In this document: piece by piece, positions 57,661-64,000 of the stretch
How positions within the stretch are numbered: position 1 is the stretch's first letter
Layout of the letters: each line of letters opens with the position of its first letter
Source of the DNA: Bradyrhizobium erythrophlei
GTDB lineage: Bacteria; Pseudomonadota; Alphaproteobacteria; Rhizobiales; Xanthobacteraceae
Direction: 5' to 3'
NCBI GenBank assembly: GCA_900129675.1
Contig: FSRD01000002.1
Location: forward strand, 930,001 to 994,000
DNA length: 64,000 nt
Position numbers and translations under genes: made by a program
The notes under the pieces: model-generated
Told to the model about the DNA's origin: nothing
Seen by the model: only the letters and a program-made list of their open reading frames with translations
Databases searched by the model: none

Positions 57661-59124
57661 ATGGCAGTTCAGGCTTCCTCGCTTACCCGTGCCCGGTTCG
57701 CGGTCGCGGTCGTTTTGGCGGCAGTCCTTTCGGTGGCGTGCGCGTTTCGTGCCGTCGTGCATGCGGCGCCGCCTGTGCCCGACAGCGTGTCGCTCGGCGA
57801 GTCGACGATAGTTTGGAGCACCGTCAAGTACGCGACCGATGCGGGGAATGGTCTGGTCAGCGGATCGCTCGACGCGAACACCATTGTCGATCATACGTTC
57901 AAGGCCTATGTGCTCGAGAATCGCTATCTGAAGGTGACGCTGGTGCCCGAATTCGGCGGGCGCATTGTTTCCATCATTTACAAGCCGACCGGCCACGAAC
58001 AACTCTATCGCACGCAAGTCGGCGTGCCCTACGGGATGAAGGGCGGCATGTTCTATTACGACTGGATGATGGTGTATGGTGGCATCTTTCCCACGTTCCC
58101 GGATGCCGAGCACGGCAAGACCTGGCTGAAGCCGTGGGATTTCAAGGTGGTGAAGGAAAGTGCCGGCGAAGTCACGGTGTCGATGTCGCTGAAAGACGAT
58201 TTCGCCTATAGCGCGGCGCCGAGGCAGTTCAGGCCAGGCTCGACGGGCATCGAAGCGACCAGCACTATCACGCTGAAAGCCGACCGCGCCGCGCTCGACG
58301 TGCGCGTGGTGCTGCAAAATCCGCGGGACGAGCCGATCGACTATGAGTACTGGACCTGCGCGACGCTGGCGCCTGGGTCGGACCCGAAAAATCCCAAAGC
58401 GACCGGCGGCGCCGAAATCATCGCGCCGATCCAGGCCTACAGTACACCCCGCTGGTCGGCCGATCTGGCCGACGGCGACGAGAGCCTGGGTCCGGGCCAG
58501 AGCCGTTTCGAAAAGCTGCGCTTCTTCAGGAACTGGCCGACGATGGGCATCGCCTACGCGGCGCCCGATATGCAGGGCGGGAATTTCTGGGGCGTGATCA
58601 ACCACGACAACGAAGAGGGGATCATCCGCATCGCCGACAATGCGGTCACGCCGGGCCTGAAAATGTGGACGTGGGGATTTCCGTCGTTCACGAACGAAAC
58701 CGATGCGCGCAAGGACCCGACCCCGCAGCGGCCTTACATCGAATTGTGGGCGGGGGTGTCGGACCAGTTTTTCCACAGTGCCAGGTTTCCCGCACTGGGC
58801 CGGGTATCGGTTCCGGAAACCTACAGCCCGACCGTCGGCATGAGCAATGTGACGCATGCGAACGGGAATATCCTGATCAATCTCTCGACCGAGGCGGCAA
58901 GCGTGCATCTTCAGTTCTTCAGCATCGAACCGGCCAGGCCGCTGCGCGTAACGTTGAAACAGGGCGATCGGGTATTGTTCGACGACGCCGTGAACGCCGA
59001 CCCGAGAAACGGAAATCGCATTTCCGCGGCGATTCCGGCGGGCCTCAGCGGCGGACAGGTGCAGCTGACGATCAGGACCGCGGAAGGCATTGAGCTGATC
59101 GCGGCCGAGACGAAAATAAAGTAG
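57661..59124 (+). CDS. exported DUF5107-type protein
   Basis: The 487-residue protein begins with an export signal (RFAVAVVLAAVLSVACAFRA) and continues with a large beta-rich domain: YLKVTLVPEFGGRIVSIIYK, TGHEQLYRTQVGVPYG and FPTFPDAEHGKTWLKPWDF. The pattern VPEFGGRI with later WDF and GVSDQFFHSARFPALG resembles DUF5107 proteins and galactose-mutarotase-like carbohydrate-binding folds. Substrate and role are unknown. The upstream 213-base gap (57448-57660) has no gene that I can recognise. Confidence 0.7.
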   Translation: MAVQASSLTRARFAVAVVLAAVLSVACAFRAVVHAAPPVPDSVSLGESTIVWSTVKYATDAGNGLVSGSLDANTIVDHTFKAYVLENRYLKVTLVPEFGGRIVSIIYKPTGHEQLYRTQVGVPYGMKGGMFYYDWMMVYGGIFPTFPDAEHGKTWLKPWDFKVVKESAGEVTVSMSLKDDFAYSAAPRQFRPGSTGIEATSTITLKADRAALDVRVVLQNPRDEPIDYEYWTCATLAPGSDPKNPKATGGAEIIAPIQAYSTPRWSADLADGDESLGPGQSRFEKLRFFRNWPTMGIAYAAPDMQGGNFWGVINHDNEEGIIRIADNAVTPGLKMWTWGFPSFTNETDARKDPTPQRPYIELWAGVSDQFFHSARFPALGRVSVPETYSPTVGMSNVTHANGNILINLSTEAASVHLQFFSIEPARPLRVTLKQGDRVLFDDAVNADPRNGNRISAAIPAGLSGGQVQLTIRTAEGIELIAAETKIK

Positions 59125-59180
59125 ATCGTGCCGACGTCCGCGAGGTGCCGGAAGCGGGCGTCACGATTGGTATCGGCAGA

Positions 59181-60620
59181 TCATGCTTCCCTGGCAATCC
59201 AGTCGGCGATCCGCGCGATGCACTCTTCGTCGGTGTAGTAGGCTGCATGGACAAGTGTTTCGTCCCTTTCAACCGATTTCAGCAACGACGTCATGTCGGC
59301 CGCGGTGACCGCGAGCTTCGAGAATGTCTGGGAAATGTCTCCAAGATGTCCCGCAATCCAGGCGTTGCGCTTGTCGAGGGCACGCAGCTCCGCTCCGCTT
59401 GGCATGTTTTCATAGCTGACATAATCGGGCTGCTGCTCCACCGCCGGAATTTTGAACCGGTAGCTTTCCAGTCCCATGATCATCTTCAGGAGCACCGGCC
59501 AGCCCGCAGCGCGCACCCCGTAAGTCGCCATTGAGGGAAAGATGCTGGCCAGCGACCCGCCGCGGCGGAGACACCAGCGAAAAGGCGACCAGAAAGCCGA
59601 GAAAAACGTCTCTCCGAAGAACGAAGTGGAGGCCAATACCAGCAAGAACAGGAGCAGGGCAAAGGGCGTTGAAAGGCCGGGTAGCCAAGTTTGCAGCAGG
59701 AAAGCAATAAAAGCGGCACCGAGACTCAACAGGTAAATCGAAATCAGCGCCAGCTTGGCGAAGATTCCCAGGTCGTGAAACGACCGTGCGCCGTGGATTC
59801 GGGCCACGGTCCTGCCTTGCGAAACAGCGGAGCGCAGCGACGAAAACAGGTAAACGAAGAAATTCGTGTCGATCGCTATCGGGTTGCTCATGCCGCCGAG
59901 ATGATGAAGGACTTGCCAGGCTTCGTCGTAGGGGCTGCCGACGGCCAGCACTATCGGTTTGGTCTGGCTCGCAATGTCGAGGCCGCGCCGTCGCATGCGG
60001 CCGAAGATCATGGCAAGGAGAAAAACCGCGGCAAGCCCAAACAGGATCTCGTCGAAATTCAGTTCGTTCCATCGAAGGTCATTCCAGCTTGATCTAACGT
60101 CATATGACGCAAACGCGATGAGTGACGCAAAACCGATCCACGAGACCAACTGCAGAAGCCTGAATCGTGTTTTGGCCCTCTGCAATATTGGCGACATCGT
60201 ATCCAGGAACGGTGTGCCCAATGTTACCAGCTTGCCCTGGGGCTTTTCGGAATCCAGCGTCGTCGCGAGATGCGGGAGCGCCTCGACCAGAACGTTGCCG
60301 CCGTGACTATGCGCGACGATGTGACAGTGCCAGCCGTCGCCCCGGAGCTTCGCCACATAATCCGCCAGCGCGGCTGCCGCCAGCGTGCGATCGATCCAGT
60401 TGTTCTCGCCGGACCAATGGAAGGCAGGATTTCCCGGGCCGCAATGCGCCCAGCACCGGGCGGAAGAGCCGCGCGCCTGTAATGCTGCGTCAAGCCTGGC
60501 GATAAACGGCTCGCCGCATGGCCGCTCATCAACGGGCTGGTACCATTTGCGTTCTGCCGGGTCCGGCGCCGCCCAGGTGCCGTGCACGACAATCACGGTT
60601 TCGTTCGCTGATTTTTCCAT
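59181..60620 (-). CDS. membrane protein with alpha/beta-hydrolase domain
   Basis: The 479-residue protein starts with a lipase-like segment: TVIVVHGTWAAPDPAERKWY, then the nucleophile elbow in HIVAHSHGGNVLVEALPHL (Ser in AHSHGG) and LVTLGTPFLDT. Four membrane segments follow (LLQLVSWIGFASLIAFASYD, ILFGLAAVFLLAMIFGRM, LALISIYLLSLGAAFIAFLL, FALLLFLLVLASTSFFGETF). The C-terminal part is cytoplasmic-looking. The shape suggests a membrane-tethered esterase of unknown substrate. It is convergent with the DUF5107 gene. Confidence 0.75.
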   Translation of the reverse strand: MEKSANETVIVVHGTWAAPDPAERKWYQPVDERPCGEPFIARLDAALQARGSSARCWAHCGPGNPAFHWSGENNWIDRTLAAAALADYVAKLRGDGWHCHIVAHSHGGNVLVEALPHLATTLDSEKPQGKLVTLGTPFLDTMSPILQRAKTRFRLLQLVSWIGFASLIAFASYDVRSSWNDLRWNELNFDEILFGLAAVFLLAMIFGRMRRRGLDIASQTKPIVLAVGSPYDEAWQVLHHLGGMSNPIAIDTNFFVYLFSSLRSAVSQGRTVARIHGARSFHDLGIFAKLALISIYLLSLGAAFIAFLLQTWLPGLSTPFALLLFLLVLASTSFFGETFFSAFWSPFRWCLRRGGSLASIFPSMATYGVRAAGWPVLLKMIMGLESYRFKIPAVEQQPDYVSYENMPSGAELRALDKRNAWIAGHLGDISQTFSKLAVTAADMTSLLKSVERDETLVHAAYYTDEECIARIADWIAREA

Positions 60621-60897
60621 AGGCGTCCACGGTCAAGAAAATCCAGTTGAGTTGAAAAATTCGGTCAATCTATCTCTGGCAGTATGGATTTCGCTCCATG
60701 GCAAGGCAACCCCACGGGGCGCGCTCAAGTCAGCTTCGGGTCGCAAAGCGGACGCACGGCAGGTGTCCAACGTCAGCCTGGGCCGCAGCTTGCGGGATCT
60801 GGCCAGTGGCCGGGACGACCCTCATGAACGACCCTCATGCTATTGCTGGCCCGGGACACGCGCGCTAGGCTCGGCCGAATTGGGGCGGGAGGCACGC
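60621..60897. other. 277-base intergenic region
   Basis: No gene is visible between the hydrolase and the binding-protein gene. GACCCTCATG is repeated at about 60819 and 60831, and GGGCGGGAGGC at the end is the ribosome site of the next gene. Promoters for both divergent genes must lie here. Confidence 0.35.
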
Positions 60898-61776
60898 GTG
60901 ACTACATCGGACGACAGCAGGATTTCTGAAGACCGCCGCGAGGCGCTACGCTATGCGCTTGCGATCGGCAGCGGCGCAGCGCTCGCCGCCGCCGTTGCAA
61001 GCCCGGCATCGGCGCAAAGCGCGGCGGACAACACGCTCGATCGCATCCGCGCCAACAAGGTGCTGCGCATCGCGGTGCTGCCGGGCGAATTGCCGTACTT
61101 CAACAAGGACCTCGCCACCGGCAACTGGTCCGGCTTCTCGATCGAGATGGCCAACGACATTGCAAAGCTGCTCGACGTCAAACTTGAATATACCGAGTCG
61201 ACGTACGGAAATTCGATCCTCGATTTGCAATCGAACAAGATCGACCTCGGCTTTGCCCTTAATCCGACCCCGCAGCGGGCGTTGGTGGTGGATTTTACCG
61301 CCACCGTATTTCCGCATCCGTTCGGCGCCATGCTCAAGAAGGGGCTGGACGCCAAAACCTGGGCCGACATCAACAAGCCCGAGGTCAATATTGCGGTTGA
61401 TGTCGGCTCCGCCAACGAGGCGGTGGCGCGCCGTTTCGCGCCCAATGCGACCATCAAGTCGCTGAAGTCGCGCGACGAGGTCATGCTCGAAATGTCGTCG
61501 GGCCGGGTCGATTGCGTGGTCAATGCGCTGGTGCTGGGCCTGACCGCGATCGCCAAGAACCCGAATCTCGGCACCTACAAAATCCTGCAGTCACCCTCGG
61601 TTGCCATCCCCAGCAGCATGGCGGTCCGGCGCGAGCCCGACAAGCGCTGGCGCGATTTCCTCTCGGTGTGGGTCGACTACAACCGCGGCATCGGGCAGAT
61701 GCGCGAATGGTTCATCAAGGGGCTGGCGCTGAGCAACGTGAAACCGGAAGACGTGCCGGTTGAACTCAATATCTGA
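60898..61776 (+). CDS. amino-acid ABC transporter substrate-binding protein
   Basis: The 292-residue periplasmic protein has an export signal with a twin-arginine-like start (EDRREALRYALAIGSGAALA, cleaved near PASAQ). The SBP_bac_3 fold follows: LDRIRANKVLRIAVLPGELP, GFSIEMANDIAKLLDVKLEY, and SGRVDCVVNALVLGLTAIAK. These proteins bind polar amino acids. It starts with GTG after a strong ribosome site (GGGAGGC). It faces the permease gene at 61898 in convergent orientation, so the two belong to one transporter although they are not in one operon. No ATPase gene is visible here. Confidence 0.87.
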   Translation: MTTSDDSRISEDRREALRYALAIGSGAALAAAVASPASAQSAADNTLDRIRANKVLRIAVLPGELPYFNKDLATGNWSGFSIEMANDIAKLLDVKLEYTESTYGNSILDLQSNKIDLGFALNPTPQRALVVDFTATVFPHPFGAMLKKGLDAKTWADINKPEVNIAVDVGSANEAVARRFAPNATIKSLKSRDEVMLEMSSGRVDCVVNALVLGLTAIAKNPNLGTYKILQSPSVAIPSSMAVRREPDKRWRDFLSVWVDYNRGIGQMREWFIKGLALSNVKPEDVPVELNI

Positions 61777-61815
61777 GAGACTGTGAAACGCTGAGGCGCG
61801 GTGAAGCTATCCCGG

Positions 61816-61896
61816 ACCTCATCCTGAGGAGCGGCGTCTTCGCCGCGTCTCGAAGGATGGCCGCGAGTCCGTGCGTTGGGTCCATCCTTCGAGCCG
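61816..61896. repeat. palindromic repeat between binding protein and permease genes
   Basis: The arms CTCGAAGGATGG (61849-61860) and CCATCCTTCGAG (61882-61893) are perfect complements; GCGGCGTCTTCGCCGC forms a second hairpin before them. The CCTCATCCTGAGGAGC start is familiar from a dispersed Bradyrhizobium repeat. It may end transcription of both converging genes. Confidence 0.8.
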
Positions 61897-61897
61897 C

Positions 61898-62566
61898 TTA
61901 CACCTTGTCGTAGGTCAGGCCACGCTCGAGCCGCCGTGCAACAAGCGTGGCGGGGAACAGGATCGCAAAGTAGATCAGGGCCACGATCGTATACACTTCC
62001 AGCGGCCGATAGGTGTCAGCGTTGATCAGGGTTGCGTTGTAGACGAGGTCAGGCACCGCAATGACTGAAACCAGCGACGTGTTCTTCAGCTGCGTCACCG
62101 ACTGGTTGACGTAAGGCGCCAGCATCGGTTTGAGCGCCTGCGGCAGGATCACCAGCCTCAGGATGTGCCGTGCCCGCAGCCCCAGCGCCCGCGCCGCGTC
62201 CCATTGTCCGATGTGTATGCTCTCGATGCTACCGCGGACGATTTCGGCGTAGAAGGCGCCGCCATAGAGCGAGAGCACGCTGATGGCGGCGACATGCGCC
62301 GGGATGTTGACCCCGAGCACCACCGGAAGCGCGTAGTAGAACCAGATGATCTGGACCAAAAGCGGCGTGCAGCGGAACAGTTCGATATAGGCGAGCAGCA
62401 GCCAATCGATCACGGGCCAGCGCCGCAGCCGGAGGATGCCGACGATCAGGCCAATCAACGTTCCGAGCACGATGGTGCCGATGGTGTAGGCAATGGTCCA
62501 GCCGAGCCCGAGCCAGAACAGATGGCTGTATTTGCCGAGGATCGCGAAATCCCAGACGTAGTTCAT
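61898..62566 (-). CDS. amino-acid ABC transporter permease
   Basis: The 222-residue permease is of the HisM/GlnP type, with about five membrane segments: LGWTIAYTIGTIVLGTLIGL, ISVLSLYGGAFYAEIVRGSI and others. The coupling loop with the EAA motif is QWDAARALGLRARHILRLVI followed by LPQALKPMLAPYVNQ. The start at 62566 (MNYVWDFAILGKYSHL) is typical; the longer frame would enter the dehydrogenase gene. It lies 46 bases after the DadA-like gene on the same strand. A second permease and an ATPase, expected for this class, are not in the window. Confidence 0.88.
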   Translation of the reverse strand: MNYVWDFAILGKYSHLFWLGLGWTIAYTIGTIVLGTLIGLIVGILRLRRWPVIDWLLLAYIELFRCTPLLVQIIWFYYALPVVLGVNIPAHVAAISVLSLYGGAFYAEIVRGSIESIHIGQWDAARALGLRARHILRLVILPQALKPMLAPYVNQSVTQLKNTSLVSVIAVPDLVYNATLINADTYRPLEVYTIVALIYFAILFPATLVARRLERGLTYDKV

Positions 62567-62612
62567 GCCGGGCCCCGCTGACTGCAACCCGCTTGTTTGC
62601 CGTTCGCCGGCA

Positions 62613-63869
62613 TCAGAGGTAGCGGCTCGGCGCAAACGGCGTGGAATCGAATGGTGGCGCGGTTCCGCCGATCATGGCGGCAATCGCGGCCCCGGTCGCA
62701 GGTCCGGTCGTGAAGCCGATGTGCTGGTTGCCGAACGCGAGCCACAGGCCGGCATGCCGCGGCGCCGGCCCGATCATCGGCAGGCTGTCGGGCAGCGTCG
62801 GCCGCGCCCCGCGCCAGGGATCGCCGACCGCCTCGCCGAATTCGACCACGCCGCGTGCCAGCGGAACCACCTGATCGAGCTGGGCGAACGAGGAGGGCGC
62901 ATCGCGGTCGGTCAATTCGACGCCGCTGGTGACGCGAATCCCGTTCTCCATCGGCGACATCAGAAAACTGCCTTCGGCATCATGGATCGGACGTAGCAAT
63001 GAACGTGCCGGGTTCGGCTTGAACTCGCGATGGTAGCCGCGCTCATAGGCCAGCGGAACGCGATAACCGAGCGGGCGCAGCAGATCCGCCGACCAAGGTC
63101 CAAGTGCCACCACGACATGGCGCGCGCGAATTTCGCCGTCGGCGAGCGCTACGCGCCAGCCGTTGTCGTCCGGCGCGATTGCCTTGATATCCGACTGATG
63201 GATATCGCCACCGGAGCCCGTAAACATCCGCGCATAGGCCTTGACCACCGCGCCTGGCGAGTCGACCGAGGCGGTCTGCGTGTGCAGGAGGCCGACCTTG
63301 TAGACCGGCAGGATGCTGGGCTCGAGCCCGGAAATCGCCTGCCGGTCGAGCAGCCGGCTTTCGATGCCATATTCGGTCAGGAGCGCCTGCTCTTGCTTTG
63401 CCGCGGCGACCGCGTCGCTGCGCCATGCCTTCAGCCAGCCGGTCTCGCGGATGCGCTGCGCCGCTTCCGCCTTCACGATCCATTCCCGGTGCAGTTTCAA
63501 CGATGCGCCGATCAATCCGTGCAGCGCGGTTGCCCGCGGCCGGAGACGCGACGCTGTCGCATTGGCCAGAAACCGGATCACCCAATCCGCGTTGCGGATC
63601 GACCAGCCCGGATTCCAGCGCAGCGCCGCGTGCCGGTTGGTCAGATATTTCGGCAGCGCGCTCCAGAGCGACGGATTGTTGAGCGGCGATATCGACCCGC
63701 TACTGAGAATGCCGGCATTGCCGTAGGAGGTTTCGCTGCCCGGCTCGCGCCGGTCGACCAGGATGACCGACAGGCCGCACTGCCGCGCGGCATAGGCCGC
63801 AGACACGCCGACGATGCCGGCGCCGAGTACGACGACATCCGCTTGCTTGCCCGTGAAATTGTTCGCCAT
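62613..63869 (-). CDS. D-amino-acid dehydrogenase-like FAD oxidoreductase
   Basis: The 418-residue flavoenzyme has the DAO fold: ADVVVLGAGIVGVSAAYAAR at the start, GSETSYGNAGILSSGSISPL, VVALGPWSADLLRPLGYRVP, and LWLAFGNQHIGFTTGPATG at the end. These match DadA-type dehydrogenases that deaminate D-amino acids to keto acids; some relatives act on hydroxyproline or other secondary amines. It is followed by the amino-acid permease gene and preceded by a short-chain dehydrogenase gene 29 bases upstream, so the three probably form a catabolic operon. Confidence 0.88.
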   Translation of the reverse strand: MANNFTGKQADVVVLGAGIVGVSAAYAARQCGLSVILVDRREPGSETSYGNAGILSSGSISPLNNPSLWSALPKYLTNRHAALRWNPGWSIRNADWVIRFLANATASRLRPRATALHGLIGASLKLHREWIVKAEAAQRIRETGWLKAWRSDAVAAAKQEQALLTEYGIESRLLDRQAISGLEPSILPVYKVGLLHTQTASVDSPGAVVKAYARMFTGSGGDIHQSDIKAIAPDDNGWRVALADGEIRARHVVVALGPWSADLLRPLGYRVPLAYERGYHREFKPNPARSLLRPIHDAEGSFLMSPMENGIRVTSGVELTDRDAPSSFAQLDQVVPLARGVVEFGEAVGDPWRGARPTLPDSLPMIGPAPRHAGLWLAFGNQHIGFTTGPATGAAIAAMIGGTAPPFDSTPFAPSRYL

Positions 63870-63898
63870 CGACCCACCCTGAAAAAACCGGAAGAGAT

Positions 63899-64000
63899 TT
63901 ACATGAGCGTCAGGCCGCCATCGACCGGCAACAGGGCTCCCGTCACATGTCCAGCCTCCGGCGACAGCAGAAAGGCGACCGTTGCCGCCACTTCGTCGGG
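63899..64000 (-). CDS. SDR-family oxidoreductase, C-terminal part only
   Basis: The last 33 residues are visible: DEVAATVAFLLSPEAGHVTG and ALLPVDGGLTLM, the standard ending of a classical short-chain dehydrogenase (PxEVAxxVxFLxS...TGxxxxVDGGxxxM). The rest lies right of the window. It is upstream of, and on the same strand as, the DadA-like gene, probably in the same operon. Confidence 0.88.
   Translation of the reverse strand, partial: PDEVAATVAFLLSPEAGHVTGALLPVDGGLTLM

Overview
The window is high-GC chromosomal DNA from an alphaproteobacterium, most likely Bradyrhizobium or a close relative (Nitrobacteraceae, Hyphomicrobiales). The evidence is a rhizobial-type glycerol ABC transporter locus (glpR-glpD-glpSTPQUV), a PuuD-type urate hydroxylase, a CYP199-like P450, a Bug-type binding protein, and several families of intergenic palindromic repeats that I recognise from that group. 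No rRNA, tRNA or CRISPR array was seen. All family names come from reading motifs, without database searches.

Layout. 1-3.9 kb is a decayed, mobile-DNA-rich stretch. It holds a frameshifted TIGR03118-like gene, a HAF-repeat remnant, and an intact ISAs1-family element (2018-3297) with a 10-bp target duplication that splits an older non-coding repeat. 4-10 kb is a tightly coupled beta-oxidation operon (FadE-like dehydrogenase, thiolase, FadB/J-type fusion, thioesterase). 10-15 kb has single genes: a carboxymuconolactone decarboxylase-like protein, a Bug protein, an adenylate cyclase, a VOC protein, a crotonase, a GrlR-like protein and a secreted protein. 15.2-20.2 kb is a minus-strand three-subunit molybdenum hydroxylase with PuuD upstream, suggesting purine or N-heterocycle oxidation. 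20.4-22.5 kb is a P450/TetR divergent pair sharing a perfect palindromic operator. An IS1182-family element (22479-24053) sits exactly at the tetR stop codon.

24.2-33.3 kb is the glycerol / glycerol-3-phosphate locus: DeoR-type regulator, GlpD, two ABC ATPases, two permeases, a DUF2160 membrane protein and a binding protein, closed by a strong terminator. The two ATPases carry complementary motif losses, so the heterodimer should have one complete and one degenerate ATP site. A palindromic repeat has become the coding tail of glpS. glpK is not adjacent.

33.4-42 kb mixes housekeeping and accessory genes: a TPR protein, an Old Yellow Enzyme, an SDR relic among repeats, a DUF1993 protein, a seven-bladed PLL-like lectin with a CRP-type site upstream, an MltB-like transglycosylase, a P-loop kinase, a Phd/PIN toxin-antitoxin pair and a doubly frameshifted cupin. 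42.2-48.2 kb is a run of exported proteins: a diheme cytochrome c, an alkaline-phosphatase-like protein, a free-standing STN-like domain protein and a PLC/AcpA-type phosphoesterase. 48.3-54.8 kb looks catabolic for aromatics: LysR, MFS permease, flavin hydroxylase and an exported monoheme beta-propeller protein. 54.9-64 kb holds an AGPS-like FAD enzyme, a GNAT protein, a DUF5107-type protein, a membrane alpha/beta hydrolase, and an amino-acid ABC locus (binding protein convergent with a permease, DadA-like dehydrogenase and a partial SDR).
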